A stretch of DNA of 64,000 bases from Aphis gossypii (lineage: Eukaryota; Arthropoda; Insecta; Hemiptera; Aphididae), in the NCBI RefSeq assembly GCF_020184175.1, contig NC_065531.1:8825213-8889212 (forward strand), given 5' to 3'. The translations under genes were made by a program, and so were the position numbers. Within the stretch, counting starts at the first letter, position 1. Every line of letters begins with the position of its first letter. The notes below the pieces were generated by a model. That model made no database searches and had not been told where the DNA came from. It worked only from the letters and a program-made list of their open reading frames with translations. Of the stretch, positions 25,911-39,410 are shown piece by piece.

Positions 25911-27379
25911 CTATAATATAATTGTATCTACACAATACGTATAGTGCTGTGTCTACTTAATATACTGGAAGCCTTTTGAGAAATGCTAATCCTCTCCGAT
26001 TCTCATTAAGTATACAAAATTAAAAAATGTGGCATAATATGAAGGGGAATTATAGTATAAAACCAACTAAGTATGTATGCATATATTATGCCCTAAAAAT
26101 AACCGAAATACCTGTGCTCTCATAAATTAATTCTTATTTAGTAACACCATATTTTAAACCAAAGCTTAAAATTAAATATGATAATTTTTTAATAAGTTTA
26201 ATGTTTATATACGTTATAAAATTTGCACTAAAATTATGATCATAAAAAATAAATAAAACATAAAAATTAGTATAATAAAATAAATAGCTAAAAATATACA
26301 ATAAGTTTCAATTATTTTCAATTATTTTTATTGCGTTTTTAAGAACTTAATTTTAATTTGAAACAATTTCAAATATTCATTGACAATTTATAAAATTATA
26401 AAACATGTCTGATAAATGCAATTTTTATAAATGAATACCTAAATTATAAAACATATGATATAATTTTATATAGGTACGGGATTGTTGGGTAATGAATTAC
26501 TTTTATACATTGATATTTTTCGATTAAAACAATACAAATATGGAAAAGCATGTAGTATGAGAATTAATTCTAACACACCTCTCCCTAGCCAGCAATTTAA
26601 ACACAAAAAGGTAATAAACTGTTAATATTTTAGACAATAAACAAATTGAAAAATTGATTCCCTTAACATACTGTTAATTTTTTTTTTTTTTTTTAGCATA
26701 TCTACTTGCACAAAGGTGTTGAAGACGACATTAGAAAACAATATTAAAGATCAAAAATGTTCAACATAAAACAATTCTAATTATCTAACTAATAAAAATT
26801 AAAAAAAATAATAAATAATGGGTTGGACAAAAACTATAAATTAAAAAAATTAATTAAAAATGTCATAGTTTAGTTAAAATTATTTAAAAAATAATAAATT
26901 AATTTTGTAAATTATAAATAATTTCGTACAATTCAATTATTATATTATTATAGTTAAAAAATACATTTAAAAATATAATATAAAATATGTAAACCTATTT
27001 AATTTGCTAATAATTGTCAAGTGCCAATAATTAACTTAAATGGTAACACATAAAAAAATCGTTATGTTCATAATTTCGGTACGTAAATAGTTCATTCAAC
27101 ATTAAGTATATTTGTATTATTTCGGATTGGATCATGAGCTTTTAATCATTTTTACAATTTAATTTCAAATATTTACATTTAAAATTTTTTCAACTCCGAT
27201 TTAACGAATTAATGAAAATGAAAATGAAACATTATTGATGATACCGATTCTAGTGTTATTGATAAGATTAAATCGTTATAAATACGATTTAAATCGATCT
27301 ATTTTAAAACCAATTCTAAACGATTATCAAAAAAAAAAAAAAAGAACCAAACTCATCAGATTATCGTAATTCGTGTAAT
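25911..27379. other. AT-rich non-coding stretch
   Basis: Dense A/T runs, including a 17-T tract at 26678-26694 and an A-run near 27328-27342. Nothing gene-like was seen. Confidence 0.5.
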
Positions 27380-28400
27380 ACAATACTATAGACATATTTC
27401 CCATCGGTTTGGTCGCGGATGAAAATTATAAAATACGCATTCTTTTGCTCGTTCTTCTTATTACTATTATTACGTCAAGTATTGCGAACTTATCCAATCG
27501 GTCGCTCGATTAAATGTCATCTCCGGCAGAAAAAATAATAGAATAACCGCTACAACAGCAATACATTGTTATACATAAACATAATGTGCTGTACAGTAGC
27601 ATTACTCAGGACGCATCGTACATTCGTACATACTATTACGGAATGAAATACTCGCGTGAGTGCCGTCTGTCCGGATGGATTGCATTGATTGATTGGCAGG
27701 TGAGCGAATCTCGGGGGATGCGTTCGATGGGAGACGGGCTGGTCAAAAAATAGTGGCCTGAAATTTCTTTTAATATAATATAATACCGTAAGAATCGGAC
27801 GGGTCATCATTTAAGTCGATTATTATGACGGATCGTGTCTGCAGAGGTTGTGGCGGTGGCGGTGGCCTCGTTGCCATCGATCAAGTGTTTCGCCCGCCGC
27901 CGCGGCATAGCTTTTATACGATATTGTTGTACAGGGCGGGTGACCAGCGTTTTCCCGTATCTTGAACGTGCAAAAAAACAGGAGAACCCGACGAAAGTTC
28001 ACCCTGTAACACACCCGCCAGTTCTGGCTCACCCGCATAACACTATTATTATAATATTTTTATGATGTAGCAGCTAAGCAATATATATATATATATTATA
28101 TGCGTTGTGATAACGATAATGAATTAAAAACAGAAGGAAATGCAGCTTGGCCGTTAATCACTATAATAACCGCAGACGGATTTCACGAATTTATATTGTT
28201 ATTATTATTATCATTGCGATCGTCGTTTTCAAAATCTGCATTTCAGCATCACGAGAAGCGCGTTAAATTGATAACATATAATATTCGTCCGTTTGCCATA
28301 ACAATTATTATTGTTTTAACTAATACTATATAATATTGATGTAGCCATGAACGTTCAACGTTTTAAACTGGGCGTGAATCAATATTATGCCGAAACTAAC
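27380..28400. other. CpG-rich island, candidate promoter or first exon
   Basis: This is the largest and most GC-rich island in the window. It holds a GGC/GGT run near 27848-27868 and CGCCCGCCGCCGCGGC near 27890. Frames of 71 (minus, 27823-28038) and 76 codons (plus, 27835-28065) cover the core on opposite strands, and 86 (minus, 27550-27810) and 77 codons (plus, 28100-28333) flank it. None contains a domain I recognise, and opposing open frames are expected where GC content suppresses stop codons. In AT-rich insect genomes such islands commonly mark exons or promoters, so this is the most plausible place for an unannotated 5' exon. I cannot demonstrate one from sequence alone. Confidence 0.35.
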
Positions 28401-31400
28401 GTTCAATTGTACAGCTACAGTCTGGTTGATTACATTTTTTTCTAAATTGGCATAACATACGACGCATGCTGCATGCAATACATTTGGACGAAAATATAAG
28501 TATATATAATTGAAATTTATTTTTAATGTTTTTTTTTCTACTGTATTTTTGTTAATTTATCAGTTATCTCGATGTTCGAAATTAAAAATGTACAATAAGC
28601 ATAATAGTATCAGTTATTTGAAGGTCATTAGATGAGGTACCTACTAAAAATGGCTAGTTAATAAAAATGTCTTAATTATTATAAATATCCATGCACAAAA
28701 TATTCAAAAATAAATTACCAAATATAATAATGTTCTGCAGGTACTATAAAAAATAATCAAACACAAAATTGGATTAGAGAAAAAATTAATAAAATAATTG
28801 AATAACAATTTAGGATTTTTTTTTTTTTTTTTTAATTGTAGAATTGTCATTATAATAAATAATTTATTTGTCATCCATATTGGTTTTTTTAATATAGTTA
28901 TTTATTTTTCTATATAATTATTTATCATAATATAAAATATTAGTATTCACATATATACAGTATAATGGCTATACAAATGAATTTAAGCATTAATTCTTAA
29001 CACCGAAGTACAATCATTGTGAGTTAAATATACTTTTTTTTTAATTGTTTTAAAAATGTTTAATTATTTTACCATGTTGTTTAAAATCTAGTTAGGTCCA
29101 TTAACTAATATAATATTTTAGACAGAACAAAATACGATCTGGTAAGCTAGTATACTGGAAAATATGATCAAAAAAGTTGAATATTATTATTATATAAAGT
29201 TAGATTACGCATGGTTCAGTATTTCTCAATTTATTTTTTAAAAGTCAAGTTTAATTTATTATGGTTGAGGTAATATTGTCGGATAAACACATACAATTGA
29301 TTATGTTTATATGGTTACAGAATAAACAATTAAAAATAATTTTAAATTTAAATTTGTTGGTTTTGTATAGTACCGATTTATTTAACTGTGCAGCTTTAAA
29401 AAAGTACATTTACTATTAAAATAGTTGTATAGCGTAAAATAAGATTGAGAACAAAATTTTTAGTAACGTGATTGAGAGCGCTGCATTTTTTTTTTTTTTT
29501 TAACTTATGTTGCCAAATGTAATAGTAATTGTCGAACTATCATTTGAGCACGGTAATCTGTTGGTATTTATCAGACTTTTATCAAATTGACCAGATGTTA
29601 GAAGTAATATATACGATAAAAAAAAGTTAAGTGTTGTAGTCATCATCAGTTTATAATATAAATAATTACGTATCATATTCCTATTCGTCAAATAATGGAA
29701 AATACGAAATTAAAATTATACGAAGCGTAAAAAATGAAGACCTTATATTATTAAACGGTACTAAATATCGTTTTATTTGGAAATACGATACACACATGTA
29801 CTAAAAGCAAATTTTACTTATTTTAAATTTTTTTTCATGCATATTATACATATTAAATATTTTTTAGAAATAAATAATAATTAGGTATAATCATGGATAT
29901 TGTTCTAAATATTTTTATTTATTAAATGGCATGCACCCGTATATGTTTATAAGATTATATTTATAAATTTATGATTTTTTCCAAGTATTTATTATATTAT
30001 ATAAAATATATATATTACTGAATCTTTCAATAGTCAAATAAATGATATGGTAACGTTGCATGTATATTCGTTCTCAGTCGTATTATTTTTTTGGATTTTT
30101 TTATTGGTCAGCGGAAAGTTCTTTGTTAATTTTAAGTGTTTTTGATTGTTCGGCCAAAAATGTATAACGTTCTTAATCGTTTGATAGCATTCATCATATT
30201 ATTATTATTATTGATATGTATTTTATTTGAGTTTATTTTATATTACTTATCTCTTAATCTATCAATATAAAAAAATTACACATACTATACTTTCAGAATG
30301 ACAGTGTGCCTTAAAAATATATCAGTTGGAAATTGCATATAATTGGTAAATAGATAAATGTTATTCATTGTCGCAACATGATTTTGGGATATACTGTAAG
30401 TTTTATAATACTATTGTAAAAAACTTTTGTTCACTAATTCTTTTTTTCATTATATTTACCATATTATCTTCTGTCCATAAAAATGCATGAATATTTTTTT
30501 TATATGGATTTATTTGTATACAGTTATGCAAATAAATATAATAGCTGTATCTAGTCATTTTGAACCACACATTTTTTCAATTATTATATTTTCCCTTTTT
30601 TGTATGAATATTACTAACTATATTATATTATAATATACAACAATTATTTTTATTTAGTATAAATATTAAATACAATTGCGTATTGACTACGTATATATCT
30701 TAGCTTCGAGTATCTCGGTTTAGTTAATAGATACATAATTTGATTATAAATTGTATAGAATTGATCATCGTGTATTGTATTCAAAAAATAATTCAAAAAA
30801 ATTTTGTACTTAAAAAGCTTTTTGATATTTAACAATATTTTTCTATAGGTTTTTTTTATTGGTCTCTGTACTAAAATATATTACCAATTAAAAAATCATT
30901 ATTAATTTTAACTAAGCTAATATTATTTACCTATCTAAAGCTAATGCTCTTTTACTTAAAAATGTATTTATATATTTTTAATATTGATTAATAAAATAAT
31001 TTTAACAAAAAAAATATTTAATAATATTGTACCGATACTCTTTTTTTTACCAATGCAAATAACCAGTAAGGTTATTAAAATCATTAAATATGCAAATTTC
31101 ATAATATTATGAATTTAAAACCACATGTTATTTTGAACGTTGAATTAATAGTACTTAAATACAGTCTTATCTTATAAAAAGTGATTTATTAGCTATTACA
31201 TATATATTTGTCCTTTGGTATTTTACAAGTTAAAAAAAAACCAGAAAATTAAAAATTGTATGAAATGAAAGTTCAATTAAATCTATGTTTCTATTTTTCA
31301 GAAGGATCTTTTTAAAATATTTTGCCTTGATCTATTAACGCTTATTGGACGAATTATTGATGTACATCTGTGTCTATTTAAATATGCATTGTTACTATAA

Positions 31401-33119
31401 GTCACGACAAACCTTTTGTTGGACAACTAAAAATGTATTTTACATTAATACAGATTTTCATATGCATTGTATAGAATATTGTTTGTCAGATTGGATAAAA
31501 AATTGCATGTTTTATTACTAACCTTAATTGAATACTCAGTTATTTAGTTTTGTTCATAAAATCACTTAAATTTGTATTTAATACAATGGTTAATTAACGG
31601 CTAAAACGATTAATGTAAAACATCAAAAACTGTGTATGACGTATAAAATATTAAATAGAAAGCTATACTTTAATTATATAGGTAGTTATTTTTTTTTCTA
31701 GTCTACGAGTTAATATAAAATGTTTATAATGAACATGCGATGACATACGTCAAAAATAACAGCATAAAACTTTAGGGTATAGTAATTATTAGTATTGATA
31801 AAGATAAAGCTTAAATCACTTGTTTTTATATTTAAAACTTTAACACAAACAATATTTTGTAACAAAAATAGTGTTAATACAAGTTAATAGTGGATAAATA
31901 GTTAAGAATATGAGATATAAAATAAATGAACGTTCGGTATATATTTATGTGTGTAATAATACTTTTAAAAAATATTGTAAAATAATAATCTGATACTATG
32001 TTACCGTAATATTATTATCATAAATGATAAATTTTTTTGGGGTTAAACAAATTTATAAATCACAGTCAATAATACATTGACATATGTATATGATTAACAG
32101 ATTATAAACTTATATGATATTATAAGACAATTATACTGTCTTGTATAATTAAGATTTAATTGTGTTATTAAGAATAATATTACAATTACATGGTTTTATT
32201 ATTATCCAAATTTTTTGAACTAGTCTAACTCGAATTGTTTAAAAATATCTATTGTAATACTGGTATATTATTATTTTATAAATATTACATGTGAACGTAT
32301 TTTAATAAAAAAAATAAATATTCATTATTATATTCTAATTATTATTTAATAAAAGATACTAACCATAAGATTCTATTCTAATTTTTAAATAATTATTAAA
32401 ATGTTTAACCATTAGCATTCAATAGTTTTCTTAGTTTTTTTTTGGATTTTAATTTTATCTTAGCAATTGAAAGACTTTTAACAATTATAAAAGCAGTAAG
32501 CACTGTAAATTAAATATTAAAAAGTTATTTCTAAAACATATATTTATATTACAAAATAATGTAAACTGTAGAACTGCCTTTTCTTTATATTTTTTATTGT
32601 AGGTTATTGTAGTAAGCTCTTTAAAACAATTTTATGAAGTTGCATATAGATAGAACATCTCAATTCCCAAAGTTAACTTTATGAAGAAATATCGAAGTAT
32701 AAGTAGTGTAATTATTATTAAACAGTACTTTTGTAAAGTTATCCTTTTTCATATTACTTAGTTTATCTCAACTTCAAATTTTCAATAATAATTAAAAAAT
32801 TAAAGACTATTAATTAAACATTCGATATATTTTATAAACAACCATAACTCTAATTTTGTGAAATTAATAACACGGTTCATTTATGAAAACTTTAATAAAT
32901 TAAAAAAATATAAATCTTAACAATATATTACTTTAACAAAACTTTAACTAGTCATGTCAAGTCAATTAAGATGGAAGATGGATTAAGTTAGTTTTAAGAA
33001 TTAATTTTACCTACATTTTTTTCTTTTAAATATTAAAATATAGAAAATAAAAAATATAGTTTGGTTAAAAACCGATTACTTTTTTATTGAATATTTACAA
33101 ATTTACTATAAATCAGAAT
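28401..33119. other. AT-rich non-coding stretch
   Basis: Holds a 19-T tract (28815-28833) and a 16-T tract (29486-29501). Short frames of 63 and 61 codons on the minus strand (29500-29691, 30650-30835) are AT-driven. The part from about 32.5 kb may contain the unrecognisable upstream half of the retrotransposon relic that begins near 33120. Confidence 0.45.
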
Positions 33120-33690
33120 AAGTAAAGCTTTTTAACACACTGGGTTCAATTAATAAAAGTCTTAAATACAATTAATATCAAATAGTATTTATCAATTATA
33201 TCTTTATATTTTAATATATTGATATATCAGTTAATGATTCAGGTTTTATTTTACTCTCAAAAGTTTTCTTAATATCTACATCGAAAGTACATACTATATC
33301 TCACTTACAGTTTTAGGTTTTGTTGATCAATTGAAATTTATTTTACATTATTAAATCCTTATAAGGCCTTATACTGTGTATTTTTCAAACTAATATTAGT
33401 ACATGGTTTTATATACTATCAGCTAGTAATATAGTACCCTACTGATCCTAGTGCAGCAATAACTTCCTGTAAACAAGAAAAAGTTTACCAACATTTCTTA
33501 AATTTGCCAATAATTTACTTAACCACTATAAAATATATTGTCCTCCTCACACTTTAGCTCTACCCTTGTTATAGCTAGTCTAGATTTTTAGTTTACGTAA
33601 AAATGTGGTTAACTTAATAATTTTATAATTGATGAAGTAGACTCATCTATTCATTTATTTCAAATTATTTTTGAAATAATGTAATTTTTT
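33120..33690 (+). pseudogene. Decayed non-LTR retrotransposon, C-terminal RT region
   Basis: One plus frame, phase-consistent from 33230 to 33690 and broken by about ten stops, carries a series of blocks typical of the region after the RT palm. VNDSG at 33230-33244 parallels VNDLG. VLLIN.NLF..IKSL (from 33317) parallels the VLGFI.RN.....SLK.LY block. FLKFANNLL (from 33494) is followed by CPPHT (33539-33553), parallel to FL.F........PPHDY. RKNVVNLIIL follows near 33590, parallel to RR...NL.FL. Upstream of 33230 the match is vague. The stop density is close to random expectation, so the call rests on block order and phase. The relic looks older than the one at 39.1 kb. Jockey- or R1-like affiliation is a guess. 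Confidence 0.5.
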
Positions 33691-36600
33691 TTTCTCATTC
33701 CTAAATCTGTCACTAATTATACTTAAAACATTTTTTTTTGCATGTGATAAGTTAATTTAAACATCTCTTTTTCGTATTCATAAAAATAATAATCATTGTT
33801 TTCTTTCTATTTTTTTTTTTTTACATATCGCAATTTATTGCCATATAGCAGGTTTATTATAATTAAAATATATAATGTGGTATTTATTTAATAAATAAAT
33901 ACATGTACATAAACAGTTAGTAAAATATAGTTTTATTTTAATTAATTAATTTTTTTTTTTTTGTAAAAATGTAAAATGTAAAACTATTAATACAGTAAAC
34001 TATACAAGAGGACAAAAATCGAATCAGAAATAAGTATCACCATATAAATGCTATACATATCTCCTAGTCATCGTCGCCTCTTTCCAGTTGGTTAGCACTT
34101 GGGGGAGCTAGATTTTTTTGAAAACATTAGTGAAATATACTTTGGTGGCTAAGCGCTATAGTACATCTACATTTCATGTTCTTTCTGCACACGTATTATA
34201 TGTAGAATGTGTATATGGTGTAAAATATATAATATGTACAGAGATATTTGAGAATTCTATTGCCGCGGGTCCATTAATCCAGACCAGACATAAAAATGCT
34301 CTTGATGTCACGGTAGAGTAACAATTTTTTTTGTTTTGTTTTATCTCCACCCACCGCCGTGTGTTTTCGACCATTGCTGACTGGTTTATTATCTCAGTCG
34401 GGTATACACATATAATGTATAAATATATATGTATTATAAATATATATACGAACATGAAAATATATAGTATAAAGTCACCATTATATCGTTAAACATGAAC
34501 TCCGACATGGAGTCATGGTGGTGGTCGTAATTTACGTTTACGATTCATTAAGGCTCAGGATATTTGTTTTTAAAACGTCCACTACGTTGTCCGCTGGTAG
34601 CAGTTAATCGTCGTTATATACATGAAGTATAATATGGTTGTACACAATATTTTTGGACCGCAGAATCGGATCGTTAATCGCGAAAAATTTGCCAAAGCAC
34701 ACCTGTGCTCTGCAAGAAAACAGTGATTTCCGTGTTATGCTTGACGTTATTTTTTTTCATTAACGCTTTTTCCTCTCCACACGGCTACGGCTATTCATCA
34801 TATTATTATAATTTACTTACCGACAAAATAGTATTTTAAAATTATCTACTACAACTGTTCGAATGACGTGAATACCACTTATACCCTATATTTATTAAAG
34901 ATTGTGGTGTACTATACCTTAAACGTTAATGTTTTTTTTCTTCTCTTAAATACTCTCCGAAGTCTAGACTCCATTTTCTTTATAAATAATATTATACATT
35001 GATGAATAAATCTTACATTTGCAATTAAAACCATTGTTACCTATTTTATTTCCAATAGGTGTATAATTTATAAACATAAACCTATCCTATAAACTACTTC
35101 AATATAAAACTAATTATTCCTGTAGGGGTTTGACATTAATAACTTATATATTGCAGGGAAATAAAGCACATGTTGATAAGTTTTTTCTTTGAATAATTCC
35201 ACATTTTAATGTGATGTTTTAGCGTAAATATTATTTGTATACATGACATTTAAAACACTAATTGGACATTAATAATACTCACTACTCAGGTTCATAATTA
35301 TTAATTATGATATGGCATTATTTTTTATAAATTATTAATTCTTAGAAATAGCTATATATATATTGATGTTGAACCATGCAAGTGCTTACTCGTAAAATGT
35401 GTTGTGTTTATAATTCATAAATAATTAACAAAATCAAAGAAATGAATTTAATGATAGAACTGTATAAGAGGATTTGAGTTTACAAACCGTAAAAACGATC
35501 GTTAGTGCTGTGTTTGACTGTTCTACCTCGATGTAAGAAGTATATTTTCTGGAACGCACAGATCTATAGACTAGTCTAGTGTGTATACTGTATACCTAAA
35601 TCTAAGCTTAAGAGTATTTTTACGTAAGCGAATGCTATTTAAATGACGGTAGTTTTTACGATATACACACATACAAATTACTTTCAGTACTACCAAGGCA
35701 ATTATTGCGACCTAGTTTAACGCTCCAATAATAACCGTACGCATATACGCGTATAGCTTATATTGTTGTTAAACTTTGATTCGACGAAACATGTACACTA
35801 TTATCTGTTCCCTATATGCAATGTTTTTGATTTACAGTATACAAGTATATAATATTATTCACTTTATTTTATATATAATACAATATTACACAGCATTGAA
35901 TTATTAGAGTTGTCTTTCTAGTTTCATTTTTTATCCATTACATCTATTTTCTTATTGCAGTGAGCCATTTTCAAATTGGGTTAATATCACCGATTGTACA
36001 GACTATACGGAATCGTTATACATATATACCTAGTATATCGTCCTTTGAAGTGATTAATAAAGTCTGGCACGGACTATTAATTTATTAACTACTAACAGCT
36101 GTACATAAATATATCAGTGAACAGTTTAAAACAAAACGCAATGATCTGTCCTTCGGGTATATAATACCATTACCACTTTGGTGACGTAATTGAGGTTTTG
36201 TCACAAATCGTTAATTTATTAATGGAAATAGATTCTATCTGTTATAATATTCATACTAAAAGTATCCACAAAACCATCATTGTAATATTAATTTTGTGTA
36301 CTTCACTATTGAATACGTGGATTTCAAAAGTAAGTTTTCTATTTAAGTATATTATATTTTGTTTTTGTTGATTAAAAATATTATTTCATAATTTCCACTT
36401 ACAGTTACAGATCTAGATATAGTTTATCATTTAAAGTGAGTTTCATATAACCCACTGACTTACAACTCGTACAAATAAATTTAATTAAAAAAAAAGAAAA
36501 TATTTTTTATTTTATTGTTAATCGATAGACTTTTAATGTTATTATGCATTTATTTATATAATAGTATATACAATATCTATATTCTATAAATTAATAAAAT

Positions 36601-37219
36601 AGTATACAAATAAATGATTTATAGAATCTTATGTTTTTTTTTTTTATATTTGTATTTTATAAAAAAAAATCTCAGAAGACGACAAATGAAGTGTAGGTCA
36701 TTAAATTATTTACATGAATATTGAATCATATTGCTTTTAGGTTCTCTGTAGAGTAACGGTTGCTTCAGTTTTTTAATTAAGTGTGCATTTTTTTTTAAAT
36801 TCTGAGATAAAAAAAATTATAACAAAATACATCAATTATTTAAATTTGAGATGATTTCTGATATAAAATTATAATTTAAAGATTTTCTTTTGGTTGAAAA
36901 CATGTCCGATTTTTTTTATCTTTTATTTCAAGGAAGTAATATTTATAAAAATATTTTGGATAAACTAAAATATTTATATAATATTAATTTTCGAAAAAAT
37001 CTGGAATTTTTTATAACTACTGTATATGCATAACCTTAGAAACTACCCAGCTACTTACAATGTTATTCTAATTGACAGCTAATTAAAAAATGTGTATAGA
37101 TCATTGTTAGTCAATGAAAAGTTTTGATGTGTAGCTATTGATTTTATAATAGTGTTACGATAGTTTAATATAATAAAATTTATATAAAAAAACGAACATT
37201 TATGGATAATTCTGTTTTA
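33691..37219. other. AT-rich stretch with less AT-rich islands
   Basis: Islands at about 34060-34800, 35480-35830 and 36000-36230 have mixed composition. The first contains opposing frames of 67 and 93 codons (34118-34321 plus, 34174-34455 minus) without recognisable motifs. The second contains small palindromes AACGATCGTT (near 35493) and TAGACTAGTCTA (near 35567). These are candidate non-coding elements only. The rest is plain AT-rich. Confidence 0.4.
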
Positions 37220-37400
37220 AAAGATATAATTTTTAATGTAATGATTGGTATGACGCAACTGGTTAACGTTAATAGAACTATTCTTATTGCTTATGCAGTT
37301 TTTAATTTAATGAATGTACAAATGAATTCATTGTTCCAGTTAGTTTTGGTATTTCTCAGGGAAATCTCAATCTGACCACTACACAAATTTAATGATATAA
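37220..37400 (+). pseudogene. Decayed reverse-transcriptase fragment
   Basis: GMTQLVNVN (37247-37273) parallels the SYL.GRTQ.V.VN block that precedes the RT palm. About 70 bp later, in a different frame, SFGISQGN (37342-37365) followed by QIYNDI-like codons parallels SGV.QGS.LGPLLF...INDI. Spacing and order suit a Jockey/CR1-type RT. The fragment is short, frame-shifted and stop-rich, so confidence is moderate. It may or may not belong to the same original insertion as the relic at 39.1 kb, which shows a different, more C-terminal part of the protein. Confidence 0.45.
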
Positions 37401-38715
37401 TAATTATAAAACATAATGTTATGTAATTATTTTATATTGTAAAACGGCGCGTTGTATAGGCAAAATAGGTACAATACATGTAAATAAATTAATAAAAAAA
37501 AAAAACTATCATATTATTAAAAATTAAAAATAAAAAAATGTATTATTGAATCATTAACTTTTAAAATTTTTTTCTGTATCATAAGTGCAAACATTTTGAT
37601 TAGTTTTATATAACATAATTAAATTTATTTAACATGACGTGATAAAATAATACGATTGCTTTAAACTCCACGTATTTAAATCTTTTCAATTATAACGATA
37701 ATTATATTGTATATTCGAATTGTTAATGTGTTCAAATTTTACAATAGAATACACATAAATAAAATTTTTTTTTTTTGCTTATTTATTATTTCAACAAGTT
37801 TTTTTAAATAAATAATTAAATGTATTTTATTATTTAAAAATAACCATAAACTTTCGAAATAATCATATTTTATCAATTGTATTATATATTTTATGTAAAA
37901 TTGTATCATATAATTTGAATTAAGAAAATTAATTTTTAGATCTGAACATTATTCATATTTATTCAATTTAGTTATACATGATATTTTTTATAACGCTATA
38001 TGTTTGCCACTATATACTTTATAAATAATATATATTAAAGATTATATATAAGTATTAAAGTACATATAGTTAACCTATTAGGAAGTACACTTTTATAATA
38101 TTTTGGGTGTGTCAAAAATTCAAGGTATCCATTATTTTCTGTGAAAATTTGATAAAACCATTATGGAAAATTATATAATCAATAGTTATATGCATAAGAA
38201 CTAACTTTTATGATTAGATGATTAGATGTTTTTTTTTTTTATATATATAAGAAAGAGTCTAGATAATGCGATTGTTATGAGTAAACTTAATAAAAACAAT
38301 TGTTTTTAAACTTTTTTATTTATTTTTTTTAAATATTATGGTATAATATGATGAGATGCATTAAAAAAACGTTGAAAGAAATATGAATTCAAAAAAAGTA
38401 TGAGTAGTATAAAAATAAGAATAAATTTAATTAAATTTGACGCCTTTTGAAATAGGTTAAAAAATATGAAAAATTTAAGAGCCATCAAGATTAACATTAT
38501 CTGGTAATAAACTTTTGTGCATAGAGGTAAACAATCAAAAAAAAAGTTAATAAGTAGAAAAATGTTTATTTAATAATTATTTTTGATAGATGTTTTATCA
38601 ATTCTCTTTTAACAATAATTAGTATTTAATTTATAAAATTATTAAAGGGTATGTCAAAATTAAAATATGTTATCACATAGTATAAGTTTAAAAAAAATAG
38701 TATAAAATGTAATAT
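37401..38715. other. AT-rich non-coding stretch
   Basis: Homopolymer-rich AT sequence. It could hide more of the 37.2-kb relic, but nothing is recognisable. Confidence 0.5.
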
Positions 38716-38917
38716 CAGGGGCGGCCAAACCGGTCGATCTTGGACAATTTCAAAGTCGATTGTGTTAGAATTTATTTTTAGAGCCACTCGCCCTATATGT
38801 TTCTTAATAATAATTATAGTTATTCAATAGTAAAAAAAAAAATTATATGGATGTCGATCCTCAAAGGTGAAGTACATTTTTAGTAGATCGTGACCAAAAA
38901 AAGTTTGGCCACCCCTG
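38716..38917. mobile_element. hAT-type MITE, copy 1
   Basis: A 202-bp element bounded by inverted ends CAGGGGCGGCCAAAC and GTTTGGCCACCCCTG (14 of 15 complementary). It has no coding capacity. The internal GAGCCAC word and the terminal GGCCA...CCCCTG signature also occur in the element at 56295-56488, so the two are related. CAGGGG-type ends are typical of hAT elements. The expected 8-bp duplication is not clean: the flanks TGTAATAT and ATATATAT agree only in the last four bases. That fits an older, mutated insertion into AT repeats. Confidence 0.8.
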
Positions 38918-39125
38918 ATATATATTACGATGTGTATGATTTATACACATGTGTCTTTCATATATATATATATCTAGAAAATACATAACTCTCCAAGCTT
39001 TTAGATTTATGATGAAAATTATTAATATAATGCACTAAATAAAAGACTGAAAAAATGTTATCTTATATGGATTTTAAAAAATAATTCAAATACAGACAAG
39101 GACTTATAAAGATGAAATGGTACTG
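38918..39125. other. Spacer between MITE and retrotransposon relic
   Basis: AT-rich with a short (TA)n near 38960-38972. Nothing else was seen. Confidence 0.5.
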
Positions 39126-39410
39126 AATAACCACTTCATAAGTGATCCAACCCAATTAGTCCCAGGTTTTGAATACTCGTGTGTAGTATAGACTGCTCTT
39201 AATCGCAGAAGAACCGGACAGGGTAGGTGCAATTATTTAATGCATAAATGGAGAATAGCGGACTCAACTCTCTGAAACTGTGGTTAGGTCAAAACCATTA
39301 GGCATGTTATAGAGAAATACCCGAAAACCCCGAAAACAATGTTTAGTGGAGGAACATCAAGACAACATAAAGGCAATCAGGAAATGCTAGCTTGACACTA
39401 CATGATCATG
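39126..39410 (+). pseudogene. Decayed non-LTR retrotransposon, C-terminal end
   Basis: One plus frame runs from 39126 to about 39390 with few stops. It reads DPTQLVPGF, then TALNRRRTGQGRCN, then MHKWRIADSTL, then CG and RHVIEKYP, then FSGG. This matches the conserved C-terminal tail of arthropod non-LTR retrotransposon polyproteins (LNR.RTGQGRC...HKW......C.CG..QT..HI...CP). Its C.CG...H...C arrangement is a zinc-knuckle-like motif. Three internal stops are each one change from the expected residue (TAG for Trp before TALNR, TGA for Cys, TAG for Gln or Glu). Near 39385 the match continues in another frame with TAG for Trp before LD. It is the best preserved relic in the window. RT core and endonuclease are absent nearby, unless the 37.2-kb fragment is its upstream part. 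Confidence 0.7.
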
